From NCBI GenBank assembly GCA_963978895.1, contig OZ022241.1, positions 2,664,996 to 2,728,995 on the forward strand: DNA of 64,000 bases, read 5' to 3'. This stretch comes from Erpobdella octoculata (lineage: Eukaryota; Annelida; Clitellata; Hirudinida; Erpobdellidae). The position numbers and the translations under genes were made by a program. The notes under the pieces are model-generated. The model was not told the origin of the DNA. It did no database searches and saw nothing but the letters and a program-made list of their open reading frames with translations. Position 1 is the stretch's first letter; each line of letters opens with the position of its first letter. Below, in pieces: positions 12,120-25,540 of the stretch.

Positions 12120-12755
12120 ACACATTTTTATGAAACAGAAATTTTTTTTAGAAGTTATTAAAGAATTTGTTCATTTGCGATTAAAATTTCTCTATTGTAA
12201 CTACTGGTATGAAATTAACATCAGTGTCACAATTGCCATTTCATTAATTACTTCCACCAGCCTGACCTAGATCTTGTGAAAGTTAGCAAAATTTATAATT
12301 TTCTGAAAAATAACTATAAAACCTCAGTTTTAGATAAATTTGCGTTTTTTAAGAAGATTCCAACATAATTCAATAATTTTAAGTTTAAAAACTAGCGTGA
12401 AAAGAATAAATTATTATAAAAAAAATTATAATTGCATCTTAGACAATTCCTATTTAGCGGTTTTGATTTTTTTTAGATAACAGTTGAATAAAATATCGAG
12501 TCAGGCTAAAAACATGTTCAGTTAAAAAATATTTATTTACCCGACGCTTAAATCCAAGTTTTTGTGCTCTAATACAAGTGGTTCTTGATGAAATAATGAA
12601 AAAACTTAAAAAAACATTTTTCAATTACGTTTTAAAGGTAAACAGTTTTATCAAATTTAGATTTACTGCAGATAATTGATTTTAATTCAAACAAATAATA
12701 GCTTTAACTTCTATCATCACAGTTATTCTTTTTTTAATTATTAAATTTATTTTGT

Positions 12756-12839
12756 CAGCAAAACACAAAACACCTTTTTCTGCAGAAAAGTCTGCGCATA
12801 TATAATGTTTCAATAATCGCACAGGCTAGTGCTCGCAGT
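12756..12839 (+). repeat. Dispersed core motif, copy e
   Basis: CAGCAAAACACAAAACACCT, CTGCAGAAAAGTCTGCGCAT, ATATAATG, CGCACAGGCTAGTGCTCGCA. Duplicated near 31855-31939. Copies c, d and e lie about 790 and 730 bp apart. Confidence 0.7.
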
Positions 12840-14925
12840 ACAGATTTTCTTTGTATAAGCTTTTGACAAATCTTCTTTTAATTTTAAAATGCCATTGCCA
12901 TGTAGATGATTTTAAAAATCTATTTTTAATGAATTATTCTTTCGACAATAGTTAATTATATGAAAAATATTTTTAAATAAACTTGAAAGGAAAAAAATAA
13001 TTTTTTGTTATATTCGATTGGATCTCTTGAATAGTTTAACGAAATATAAAAGTGTGGGACGTTTATTTTTAACACGTTTTTACACACTTTTATTTAACTT
13101 GACTTCTCTGTCTCTCTGTGGTCAAAATTTGTAATTGATTTTCTACAAGCTTTGAAATTTTCAGCATAGACTTTTGCCACCTACAAAAACAATATTCAAT
13201 CATTTTCGCAGCGATTTCAATAATTATTTTGTCATGAGTTGAGAAAGTGTTTTTTATTTATTTGTGTAATTCCAAATTGTTCAATAGATGGCGCGTCATA
13301 CAAAACTTCTCACAATCATGTGCCTAACTTCTTCACCTTCTCAAAAAAAAGATAGTCAACAACTTATTAATTTTTTGATTAAACTATTACAATGTTAAAA
13401 CTGTTATTGCATTTAGAAATTGTTTTGCATAATGTAAAATATAAAAGTGTATTTTTTAAACTTTGTTTATTGCTTGGACTTTTTATTAACTTGTTTTCAT
13501 GTTTATCTGTGTCTCTGTTAGTTCGGATGGGAAAATGTGATCAAATTTGCAAGAGCTTCCCATTATCCAATTTGGCCAAAATTTGATGTATATAATTGCC
13601 GTCATTAACGTTGCATTCTATTAAATTTTCAGTTTTATTGGCCAACATTTCCGTATGCTTTACGCAGTCATTCTGCTATGTGTTATGCAGTCGTTTTGTT
13701 ATGCGGCTATTTTTGATGCATTTGTTTTAATATGCATTATGCAATTGTTTTGTTATACAGTCATCAATTTTTATGCATCACAGGTTTGTTTCGATATGCA
13801 TCCTGCAAAATTAATAAAAATCCTAATGAACATTGAATTAAAAAAATTATGTAATAATACTCACATTTTTTTAATAACCACGTTTAATTTCTGCTCTAAA
13901 AACACAAAAATAATTTTATTTGGTAAATCAAATTTATTAACATACTTATGGGCTAACATTAAAATTGTCTAACTATTAACGCGTTTTCTGAAAAAATTTT
14001 CAAGCTCTAAAAAGAATGCATTGTCATGATGAGCAAGCATATTTTTTAAATTTAAGCTCAAATTGATGACGGGAAGTTAGTTAATTTCACTTTCAAGGTT
14101 TGCAAACAATCAAGCAAGCAAGACCGGTGGTGAAATTAATATAAGAGATTTGAAAAAAAAAACCTGTCAATAGATTGCCGCACCAACTGTATACACATAT
14201 ACATGTGTACACATACAATATTTTAAAAATAATTAGCAAATATAGCTGTAATATGACATTGAATGATTAAAAAATAATAATATTAAATGGAAACACCAAA
14301 AACTGAAAGCATCTTATGTGCATAAATTCAAAATGCTGAACCGTTTAATTGCCGGCGATCCCAAGTATCTTTTCATTATAATTAATATTATTAATTATTA
14401 TTAATAATTGAATGAGGCGTAAAGCGATATTGTTACAACATTTGTTTTTTTTTGTTTGAACGAGAAAATAGATTATATATAGATAAATATTATATATATA
14501 TATTTGGCTTTATAAGCTCCACCCGAATATATATAGAAAAGCATTCCTCTCGCCTTGAAGATCAAAGAGCCCGCTTTGTAGACAATCGCCACAATATATT
14601 TATTCTAAAATCTCAAATGCTTACAACATTTTATTATTTTACCCATCTAAAAGAAAAAAGTAGAAAATAAGTTTTATTCAAATTAATGGGACGGAAATAA
14701 ATAAATTTCTGAATAACCTGGTCGCCAATGAAAAATCATTAAAAAAAGTGTTTTCAAAAAAATTGTTTCTTAATAGATGCATTCAATCAGTTTTTACTTC
14801 AAGGTTAATATTCCTAAAATAAATTCGTGTTATTAAAAAACAATTTTTCGTCATCGAAGGTAATTCAAGTAATTGTTTTAAATTTATTTAAAAAATATTT
14901 AATAATAAATGACGTAGTGGAGGAA

Positions 14926-15075
<150 letters not shown>

Positions 15076-16219
15076 TCGAGATTTTATAGTACGTATTTTA
15101 AAATGAACAAAATCACTATAGCGCATAAATGGATGAGATCTGTTTATCAATTTCTAATTTCTCTTTGACCGAGAACTCTATAGATGGAACTACATAGGCT
15201 GGTTAGAAATGTTTTAAAACTTGTAACTAATTGTTTGTATGTGATGGGTGGGTCGACTCCAAAATTATAATCGAGGTGGGTGCAACATACAAACGCACAC
15301 GCATATGGACGCATACATAAATGCATTTCTTCTTATACTTATTCATCAAATTTTATTAGACTGCACACGTCATCCACCCCCATAACTTCGATAATGGACC
15401 ACTCCATGAAAGGATATTAAATATGCATAAATGACCTGTTAATTCAAGCGGTAATTCACAACATTCTATTAATAGACGGCCGTAGCTCCGTCCCATTAAT
15501 AACAAGCTCTGATCTCGTGACGACGCCGACCAATCATGGATAATCGATTTCGTTAATTAATACGACCTCCGACCTATCGCATTCATAATTCATGTTTGCA
15601 AGACGATATCATTTTGTTCGTCTATCAAAAGAGAAAAAATAAAAATAAAACGTTCGTAGTTAAAATTCTTATTATTGTTACTATTTCAATTTCATAGTTA
15701 ACAATAATATTAAAATTTTCATTAATAAAATTAATGATGTTATTGATAGCAAACAAAAATCGTTTGTTTTGTATAAGCAACAACAATAGCATTAGTTTCA
15801 CCATACAGTGAAATTTGAAAAGTTAAGGTACATTTCAAATTGTGTTTCTACGGCAGCAACCATAAATAACTACAGCGGTTATCACACAAAGACCACTATC
15901 ACACCAGCTACATCGCTATTACATTTGCAATAAGAACTACAACCACCCCATCTAAAACAACCACAACTTCATTTAATCCAGCCCCAGCCAGCCCCATCTA
16001 CCACAACTCCACGTAACCCATCTTTAACCGCCTCAACAAAACCATTTCATCTACAACAACCACCACGACTACAACCACACCCCAAAACTACAACTAACAT
16101 GCAGCTGACGAGAGAAAAGATTTAATGAGGCAGCCATGTTTGTTTAATTGCTCCACTGACGTCGGCAATAGATGAAATTATTGCCCTCTCAGTAACTACG
16201 TGATCTCGTGATTCATCGG

Positions 16220-16233
16220 GTCTCCATGGAAAC
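16220..16233. promoter_or_regulatory. RFX-type X-box in duplication copy 1
   Basis: GTCTCCATGGAAAC matches the imperfect-palindrome X-box pattern RYYNYY-AT-RRNRAC bound by RFX/DAF-19 factors. It is unchanged in copy 2 at 39618-39631. A CRE-like TGACGTC lies 60 bp upstream in copy 1 only. No promoter or gene start is visible nearby. Confidence 0.4.
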
Positions 16234-18514
16234 CGGCAGAAAAGTAGAGATGGGTGGATATTATTTATTTATTTGAGCCGAAGAATGAGAAATTTGTTGT
16301 CAAACTTTGAAATGAAAAATGAAGTTTCTGGGAAGAAATTTATAAACTTAAAAGTTTGATTTTTTTTCCATTTTTTTGATGTTTACTTTTTCCGTTTTTA
16401 GTTTCAAGTTTTTTAATGAGAAAAACTACTTTTATATTATTAGCATTTGTTTGAATTTACGTCATATCAATTTTTAACTAATTTATTGAAAATACATTGT
16501 CGCACACATAAAACTAAATGCACCATCAATATGCTCCCACAACTTTAATTATATAATTGCTCGCAAGCAATACAAAAAGCATCGATATTTTGTGACGTCT
16601 GAGAAAAGACTAGCCGGAAGTACCAGAGGTGGCCTAGTACAAAGATATAAATAAGACAAGATTATTGAAGCACTTTGTTTAACTGTCTTTGTTTAAACAA
16701 AATGGTTTTCTATCTCCTACGATCGGTGACAGATGGAAGCCATGGATTGACTTGCACTGCAGAGCTGCAATACAGGAAATTCAAAAAAATTCTTTGGTGA
16801 CGCGAAATTAAATTTTAAAAGTAGCGGAAAAACAGACTGAACTAAATCGCTGCAAATTGATTGAGTGGAATAAAACATTATTTGTGTGTCGCGTCTAAAA
16901 TTGAGCCGTTATTTTTAAAATGAATTACTGCAAGAAGAAAATAAAACTATTTAAATATAAATAAGTATTTAAATAAAAAATTTGAGTCATGAAAAAAACA
17001 TTTTGCAAGTCTAGACGTGTTTTTTAATATGCACGAAATAATGCTTTAGTATACAGTTTAACGTAAAATAAATAATCAATCAATCGATCGATATGTCCGT
17101 ATCTCCATCATTCATCTACCTACCCGTCAATACGTACTTCCATCTCCTTGACACTATCCATTCGCCAATTATCCATATGTACACACATTTGTACATGCGT
17201 TGGTGCAATTGTCAGTTCGTTCAGCCATTAATTCTAAAATATGCTAAAACGATGTTAAAACAAGTGAGTTTCGTTTTTCAAAAATCATTTTTAATGCGTA
17301 ACTCAAATGAAATAATTTTTTTGCTAATAATTTTTTTATAATGACGAGTCTAAAAATAAACATTTAACGCAATTTTCTAATTTTTAGCATGTATGTGTAG
17401 ATAACACATATAAAAAACCTTTGAATATCTATAAAAACAGTTTCCTATTATAAATCTTTGACTTGAAAATTAATTTTTGGTTTTTTAATAAACTTGACAA
17501 TGATGGTTTATTCAAAAAAAAATTTGTAATATAAAAAAATGATTTATTTTATCTTTTATTTTGTCCGATCGATATGAGAAAGCATAAAAGTAGACAGACG
17601 CAGTGAAGTTACACCATGCCTTTGTAAGACAGCTTCAATATCTTTTGAACAATAAATCCAGTTTAATGTTTGATGTTATCAAAAACGTAAAATGTAAATG
17701 TTTGATAATTTATATAGCGCCTTTTCCAGAGCTTAGAGGCGCTGTTCTTTTACATGCTCCACGAAAAGAAACGATTTTACCTGCTAAGTTTTCCGTGAAC
17801 AGGGGCTACTAGGCAGTGAGTGCACAAGATATCGGATAACCACCTGTATGAGTAAGGTGAAGAATGAAGATAGAAAAAGAAAAAAGAAAGAGAGAGAAAA
17901 GAAGAAACAAGGAGAAGAAAACAAAACCTTTCAAAACTTTTGACATGGAGGGTAATTTCTAACGCTACTAGGCAGTGAGTGCACCAGATATTGGATAACC
18001 TCTTGTATAACTACCAACAATTTCGATCTTTGGAACTTGAAGCATACAATTGAGTTTAATTCTTACATACAAACAAGAAATAAGCGAAAGTGAAAGATAA
18101 AGAAAGAAAAAGAAAAACGAAAGAGAGAGCCTTTCAAAACTTCTGACAAGCAGATTGACCATAAAGTTTAGTTATTTCTAACGTGTTATATTACTGGTAT
18201 AAACTTTAAAGCCCAAATATCAACAGCAACTGCGCGAGTTAATAAATAACTAATTTGTCCAAATGTTAAGTTTCAATTTTTATTTCATAGAAAAAAATTA
18301 AAAAAACTTATTTGAATAATGGCCAAAAACAAATTATATTCTATTATTAAATCACCTTCTTGTTTGTCGTTCCGAGTTTATGTCCAAGAAATTTGGTCCG
18401 TCCCCGAAAATAGATTATATAATAGATTATGTACATAGATACAAAATATATTATATATATATATATTTATTTATCTATGTACATAATTTATTATATAATT
18501 TATTTTTCCAGACA

Positions 18515-18642
<128 letters not shown>

Positions 18643-18734
18643 ATCAAAGAGCCCGAATTGTAGACATCGCAACAATACATTTAATCTAAAAGCTCAAATA
18701 CTTACAAAAGAAAAAAAGTAGAAAATAATATTTA

Positions 18735-19122
18735 CATCATAAGAAATATTTTTTTCTTAAAACAACGTTTTTCTAGCCTCCGAAAAAGTATAAAATAATA
18801 TACCGAAAATCCTGGCTGAATTTCTGAATAACTTGGTCACATTATGGTAACATATTTTAAAACAGTTTCTAATTCATATACAATAAAAAACGTTGGTCGT
18901 TTATACAACATTAACATTTCTGTAAAACAAACATTTATGAAAAAAAATAATGCGCCCAACGTTTTTCATTGTATATGAATTAGAAACTGTTTGAAAATAT
19001 GTTACCATATTATGACCAAGTTATTCAAAAGTTCAGCCAGGCTTATAGGTATATTATTTTATACTTTTTCAGTCACGAGAAAAACGTTGTTATTTAAAAA
19101 AAAGTATTTTTTATGATGAAAA
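18735..19122. mobile_element. Foldback/MITE-like element, arms about 165 bp
   Basis: Left arm about 18735-18905 and right arm about 18955-19122 are reverse complements at roughly 85-90% identity, both beginning CATCATAA. Shared blocks include 'gttaccat', 'tcatatacaat' and 'acaacgtttttct'. The loop of about 50 bp has no frame. This is the form of a non-autonomous foldback element. I could not set a target duplication with confidence. Confidence 0.75.
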
Positions 19123-19265
19123 TATTTTATGTTGTTTTTTTTGCGCATGGTAATCAAGGTTAGCACAAATCAAAAAATTGGTGAAGGTTTTTTTATGGTT
19201 TTTAGTGGTTGTCAATGGTTATATGGTTTTTAATAATTTTTATGGTTTTTCATTGGCTTTTCAAA

Positions 19266-20981
19266 CTAAAAACCAACTCGGATAGCAACTGTTTTTTTCC
19301 TTTCTTCGTGCTTTTCAAGAAAGTTTTTAAAAATGATGATAATTGGATGTTCTAATGAGCATAGAGCAGGTAGTAGAATAGGTACTCCATCTTGAACGAA
19401 AGTACGTTCTACAGTAAGTTTTCTTTGTAGAATGATAATACCTTCTACAAGAAGTTCTCCACCTGGAATAATATTTCCAGTCAGTTCATAATATTTGTCA
19501 TATACTTTTCTCAAATTTATAATATTGTTTAAACTTAAGCTTGCTTTCGTGGAACAAACTACAAAGACTAAATCATTATAAAGCCTGAACAATTCCTTCC
19601 AAAAAATATCTGGTAATGAATTAGAAATGAGTGCGATAAGTGTGGAAGATTTGTCTTTCGTGTTGTGCATAAGTGTTTTTATAAATTTTTGAATGTCTTT
19701 TTTGGATAAGCCGAATGGAATTAAACTGCAAAAAAATTCTACAAAATTTATCTTCAATCCTGTAAAATTTTCCGAAAAAACAACAACAAACCCTTTTAAA
19801 TCAAAGTTATGATAGCAAAGTCCTCTGAACAAATATTCAACAATTATAGGCAAATTGTTTCTTATCTTTGCAAGACATTGCTCATACTTTACAGAAGTCA
19901 TTAATTCATAACAAGACACTATATACGGTATTGACCTAGGAAGATTGTAATTCATTAATAGTACCAATGTATCAACATCTGTATTATTAGGCATTGAACT
20001 TTTACAAATAATAGGTTTAATTACATTGGGACCTAACTTTAGGAATTGAAATTCTCTTGCATGACACCACTGAATAGGCTTCACTAAAGTTATTTTTGAA
20101 TGATACATGTCAAAATGAATTAAACGTGGTAGCATGTTTATCATATTGTAGATCGGCGTCAAGTTTTCAAGGGGTGTCCAATGGCTGTTATAACTTAAAT
20201 CAAGCCATGTCAATTTGGAAAAATATGAAATCACATTTACTATATCTTTCAAAACACCACCGACGAAATCTGTTAAAGCTAACTTAGTAAGGTTTATGAA
20301 AGTCATTAATCTTTCCATAAACTTACAAGTGAATTTACAATAATATATAGAAAGAAATTCAAGGTTTTCACACGGAAAATCAAGTTTGAGAAATTCTATT
20401 ATATCTTCCTCAAAATCATCTATTAATTCAAAATAAGAAAACCGAAAATTTATAGAAAGACGTCTGAGATTTGGACACCGCCACACTGACAAATCGCTTA
20501 AATTTGTGTTCATAAAAGATTGTGATGATATAAACTCGAGCTGCAAATCTAGTTCTTTTAAGTTCACTGATTGAGATAAGTTCTTGCAAAGAAAATTATA
20601 CAGGTTCTGAGGCTGATATTTGGTCACATTAACAGAAGTTATTGAAATTGTATTAAAAGATTTTTTCTTTACAATGATGCTCTTGAGTAACTCAGGAATT
20701 GTATTAAAATCTAAATCAGTTAAGATTAAGTCGTGACAGTTTTCTAGTTTGATATAACAAGCTAATAAATAATTATTTTGGATTTTCCATCCTAATTTTT
20801 GACCTCTAGACAGAACTTCTTGAAATATATTTAAAGTTAATTTTACGTTGTTTTTCACTTTGAAAATAGGAACATCATCTTCTGTAAATTCGTCAAGTAA
20901 AACGTTTTTAAAATTAAATAATATAAAATCTGTGCAAGAAATTTTAAGAGACAAACACTGTTTGGAACTAGAACCAAGCAT
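19266..20981 (-). CDS. Intronless leucine-rich-repeat protein, 571 aa
   Basis: An uninterrupted frame of 571 codons from an ATG in favourable context (AAAATG). The first 100 residues have no clear motif. Residues about 130-330 hold irregular leucine-rich repeats (NLKELDLQLEF, NLRRLSINFR, NLEFLSIYYC, NLTKLALTDF, KLTWLDLSYN, RLIHFDMYHS). The remainder is mostly helical and hydrophobic, possibly armadillo-like. LRR followed by helical repeats recalls ZYG11/ZER1 substrate receptors of cullin-2 ligases, but no key motif proves it and this protein is shorter than those. An F-box-type LRR protein is the other candidate. The composition is AT-rich like its flanks. The lack of introns suggests a retrocopy, a fast-evolving family member or an element-borne gene. 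A foldback element lies just downstream and TA repeats upstream. Confidence 0.7.
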   Translation of the reverse strand: MLGSSSKQCLSLKISCTDFILFNFKNVLLDEFTEDDVPIFKVKNNVKLTLNIFQEVLSRGQKLGWKIQNNYLLACYIKLENCHDLILTDLDFNTIPELLKSIIVKKKSFNTISITSVNVTKYQPQNLYNFLCKNLSQSVNLKELDLQLEFISSQSFMNTNLSDLSVWRCPNLRRLSINFRFSYFELIDDFEEDIIEFLKLDFPCENLEFLSIYYCKFTCKFMERLMTFINLTKLALTDFVGGVLKDIVNVISYFSKLTWLDLSYNSHWTPLENLTPIYNMINMLPRLIHFDMYHSKITLVKPIQWCHAREFQFLKLGPNVIKPIICKSSMPNNTDVDTLVLLMNYNLPRSIPYIVSCYELMTSVKYEQCLAKIRNNLPIIVEYLFRGLCYHNFDLKGFVVVFSENFTGLKINFVEFFCSLIPFGLSKKDIQKFIKTLMHNTKDKSSTLIALISNSLPDIFWKELFRLYNDLVFVVCSTKASLSLNNIINLRKVYDKYYELTGNIIPGGELLVEGIIILQRKLTVERTFVQDGVPILLPALCSLEHPIIIIFKNFLEKHEERKKTVAIRVGF

Positions 20982-21129
20982 TTTAATTATTTGTGTTTTA
21001 ATTAAGAAAAATTTAAACGAACTTGTATTTCTATTATTTCTGCGTTTTCGAATAAACTGCGTTTGTTTTCAAAGATTGAATATGATAAAAACATGAATTG
21101 TATAAACTTAAGCTTGTATGATGGGAAAT

Positions 21130-21544
<415 letters not shown>

Positions 21545-22553
21545 ATATATATAAAAATGAATGTTTGTATGTATATATGTATATATGTATATATGTATAT
21601 ATGTTAATGGCGTTTATGCATTGCTACACCATTCATCCGATCGTAATGAAATTTTCACACAATCTTGAGAGTCAAGGGGAATCAAATATAGAGAAAAAAA
21701 TTTTGAAATCCGTCACAAAATGAGCGGAGCGGAGCGGGTGAGCGAGCGGGAACTATATATGTGTATGTTCATATATATATATAGTCTTAGCAAATCTATT
21801 TTACGTTTTATAGGCTAACAGAAGTTATGAAAGAATGGAAAAGAGAAAATGAGCGTGAACGGGGACGGGAACGGGAGAGCAACCGTGACCGGGAATGGGA
21901 GAGCAAGCATGACCGGGAACGGGAGAGCAAGCGTGACCGGGAACGGGAAAGCGACCGGGAACGGGAAAGCGACCGGGAACGGGAAAGCGACCGGGAACGG
22001 GAAAGCGACCGGGAACTGGAAAGCGACCGGGAACGGGAAAGCGACCGGAAACGGGAAAGCGAGCGGGAACGCGGAAAGCGACCGGGAACGCGGAAAGCGA
22101 CTGGAATCGGGAGAGCAAGCTTGGAAGGAAACGCGAGCAAGAGAGAAAATCGATAACAAAACTTCTGAGCGGGAAAGCGACCGGGAGCTGGAAAACGACC
22201 GAGAGCGGAAAAGCGACCGGGAACGCGACGAAAACGGGAAAGTGGAGAAGGAAACGGGAGCGAGAGGGACAAACATTAGAAAAACCCAGTGTTGGGTAAA
22301 ATCCTTTTTAAAATGATTTGAAATCAAAATCAAAATCATCAGGAAAAATATGATTTCAAATCAAAATCAAAATCATTAATTATGAAATGATTTCAAATCA
22401 AAATCACTTTTAAAAATGATTTCAAATCAAAATCAAAATCTTTTTATAAATAAATTATAATTACACGGTATGGTTTAATTTGACATAATTTTGACTATTA
22501 AATTATGTTTTTAACACAATTTGATCTAAAATCACTTAAACAATGAAATGTGA

Positions 22554-22919
22554 CTAAAGTTTATTCATCTTCAAAAGCAACAATTTCTCAAACATTGAAT
22601 CAGTCAATCTATTTCTTCTGGGAGTTTCAATTAAACCAGCAGAACTGAATAATCTTTCGACAGGAGCTGACGAAGGCAGTGTTGTATTATATCGAATGAA
22701 CACTTTTTTAATCAATTCATTCGAACTAAAAATGGCAAAAGAGCTGTCTACATCCGATAAATAGTTTATCATTTTTATCTTAATGTTGTTGACATTGTCA
22801 GAGGTACTGATGGTCTGTGAAGAACACTGGTCATCATAGTAGCCGTAGTCATTATCAAGTTCCATCTTTTGACTATTTTTGTACGCACTGTACTGTGCAA
22901 GAAGCGAATGATGCTTTAA
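22554..22919 (-). CDS. hAT protein, exon 2: C-terminal dimerisation domain
   Basis: The acceptor CTCTTTCAG lies just above 22919. With exon 1 (23152-23337) it gives a predicted 183-aa protein in frame (62 + 121 codons). The exon opens with LKHH, which supplies the second BED histidine. It then has an acidic linker rich in Tyr and Asp, and ends with the hAT-C signature [13 protein letters not shown] followed by RNRL. That domain pairs transposase monomers. The DDE/RNase H fold and its insertion domain, which should lie between BED and hAT-C, are absent. The product could bind the element's ends and dimerise but not cut. An ATG at 22865 could also start translation. Confidence 0.75.
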   Translation of the reverse strand, partial: LKHHSLLAQYSAYKNSQKMELDNDYGYYDDQCSSQTISTSDNVNNIKIKMINYLSDVDSSFAIFSSNELIKKVFIRYNTTLPSSAPVERLFSSAGLIETPRRNRLTDSMFEKLLLLKMNKL

Positions 22920-23151
22920 CTGAAAGAGTACCGAAATACATTTATTAGCTATAGTTTATTATCAAATATCCAAATAACAAAATATCTAAAATTATCATGG
23001 TTTCCTAGCATATTAAAAATCTTATACAGTTTATAATGGTAAAACCATAATTTCCTACCATATTAAGATAGCAAGGTATTTGATTTAAAAACTGTGTGGT
23101 AGGAAAGTACGGTTTTACTGTATCTATCATAGTATAATTATAGCACGTTAC

Positions 23152-23337
23152 CTTCAAATGACGAAGAAAATTTGTAGTTGCACGTTTTGATCCTGAAACC
23201 GACTTAGCGCAATTAACACACTTAGCTACCACTATGTCACCTTTCTCGCTAGTTATTTTAAAAAATTTACCATCAAGTAACGAAGGCAAATTACACATCG
23301 TTACGCTGTTCAAATCGCAATCTATACTATCGGCCAT
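23152..23337 (-). CDS. hAT protein, exon 1: BED zinc finger
   Basis: Begins at ATG 23337 and ends at the donor AAG|GTAACG (23152/23151). Residues 40-43 are CVNC. His60 lies in NFLRHLK, and splicing to exon 2 adds LKH, placing His65 to complete the C-x2-C...H-x4-H BED pattern. That the zinc ligand is restored exactly at the splice junction is good evidence for the intron (22920-23151). BED fingers direct transposase to DNA. Confidence 0.75.
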
Positions 23338-23654
23338 GATGTTAAAAAATATTCGTATAAGTTACCGCTCGAAGCGATTGATGGCTTGGCATAGAAATAG
23401 CAGCATAGAAAAAATATTTTATGATTTTGATTTTCGAATATTAAAATAAAATCGAAAATCGTCAAAAAATGATTTCAAATCAAAATCATAATTAAATTTT
23501 AGAAAATGATTTCAAATCAAAAATCAAAAATCAATATTTTGATTTGAAATCGTGATTTCAAATCATATGATTTCAAATCCTACCCAACACTGGAAAAACC
23601 TCTAAAAACCCCGGGCAACGCCGGGTAACCCCGCTAGTATATATATATATATAT

Positions 23655-23966
23655 ATAAATCTCGTGTGATAGTATTTTAAATTGAACTCCGAAACGGCTG
23701 AACCGATTTTTATGAAATTTTTAGTGTACATTTGGTAGGTCTGAGGATAGGTCCATGGCTATTTAGAATATTTGTTAAAATTATTTAAAAAAGTTATTTT
23801 GGAAAAACAAAGAACAAACAGACAGACAGAGATTTATCGACCACTTAAGGATGAAACGCTGAGTTGACGTGAGCACCTACAAATTAATGAGTTAGTTTCT
23901 TGCTCAAGGAAAGTACGTGCCCGGACCGGGAATCGAACCCAGGTCTTCCGACTCTCAAAGCCGGTA
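23655..23966 (-). mobile_element. tRNA-derived SINE, 5'-truncated, with (TA)n tail
   Basis: On the minus strand it starts inside a tRNA-like head whose B box GGTTCGATTCC is intact (23929-23939), though the A box is missing. A body follows with 'tttccttgagcaagaaact' and (CTGT)n. It then has a LINE-like tail with 'aaaatcggttcagccgtttc' and ends in (TA)n. A second copy of the tail is at 24158-24334. Confidence 0.75.
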
Positions 23967-23971
23967 TTATA

Positions 23972-24437
<466 letters not shown>

Positions 24438-24644
24438 AAATTTTATGTATCAAGGTAACACTAGGTGACCCAATTGACCTTTTCAGGCAGACATACAAAC
24501 AAACTGTTTAAGACTATGTACCAAATTTAACGTTGGTTGCAGAGAGTCGTATTTACTTCAATACATCAAATCATCCAATATAAAAAACGCTCTCCTTCTT
24601 TATAAAACTGAAAATCATTTGAACCACATATAAGATTGAATAAA

Positions 24645-25100
24645 GTCAAGCAAAAGCTCAACATCTTTAAAATCTACAGAGAAAAAAAGTATAAAATATT
24701 TAGATTAAATGTACATCTATCTATGAAATAATCAAGATTCTTAGACTTTAAGTAAATCTTTACATAACAAAAAAGTTATAACACTTTTAAACTTTAAATT
24801 ATGAGTACATTTAACCTAAAAACACAAAATCAACATCAAAAATCTGTGTTATGTGTATCAAAGCCTAAAATCTTAAGATTGTATATACATCTGCTCAGAA
24901 TTAAATTCTGTTTTAAATATTCCTAAACTTTCTTTTCCTAGTCTATCAAATAATACAATCTTTCAGATCAACAAAAAACCTAGAGAAAACAGCAACACAA
25001 ATTTAGAAGGAAATGCTGAATTAATTTCTGCAAGACCTTCTTCTGATCACACTTATTCAAATAATGAAATGGTTACATTGCTGAATTTTGAACAATATTG
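24645..25100 (+). mobile_element. Fragment of the 43.5-45.2-kb foldback element
   Basis: Matches 43972-44430 at about 95% by eye, including 'aaaagctcaacatcttt' and 'gcaagaccttcttctgatc'. No TIR is present, so it is an internal fragment. The short frame here is not coding. Confidence 0.8.
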
Positions 25101-25164
25101 AACATTCCTATACAGGGCCAGGAATTTTGGTTTTAAAACGGGCTGGGCCAAGTTGTCAACGGAC

Positions 25165-25540
25165 CGAGAAGCCATATTAAAATCACAAGTCCATAAATTA
25201 GTAGGACTGAATCGCCCCATGCTTCAGAAATTGAATATAAACCTCCTATCAGTCTATATTTTAATTTTTAAAAAAATCGTTCACATTATTTATTGCTCTA
25301 AAAAAACATTTTAATCGCTAGAACAATAAACCGTTTCCATACTTCGTTGAAGATAAAAATAAAAATACAGAAAAAATAATAAAAATTAAATTATCCTCTT
25401 TATCTGTGAGCCCGAGACGCTTACTATTGTTCTTGTAAACGTTTTAAAACAACAAGTTTTGAGTTTAAATTTTTCTATAAATTCCATACGTGTGCTAACG
25501 TCAACTTGTAGACAGATGTGTCAATTTTGTACATATATAT
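25165..25540 (-). repeat. Inverted duplicate of 9470-9835
   Basis: Reverse complement of the earlier segment. Its last 110 bp are also part of the tandem repeat at 25453-25889. Confidence 0.8.

Larger units (their letters stand above)
22287..23592 (-). mobile_element. hAT transposon, internally deleted, 1306 bp
   Basis: Terminal inverted repeats CAGTGTTGGGTA at both ends, flanked by the 8-bp target duplication GAAAAACC (22279-22286 and 23593-23600). Many subterminal copies of TGATTTCAAATCAAAATCA on both sides are likely transposase-binding sites. It codes on the minus strand for a BED finger and the C-terminal dimerisation domain but lacks the RNase H-like catalytic middle. Confidence 0.92.

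Noticed and set aside
13392..13972. Hydrophobic small ORFs shared with 32546-32884
   Set aside because: The frames differ by indels between duplication copies and lack splice or promoter context.
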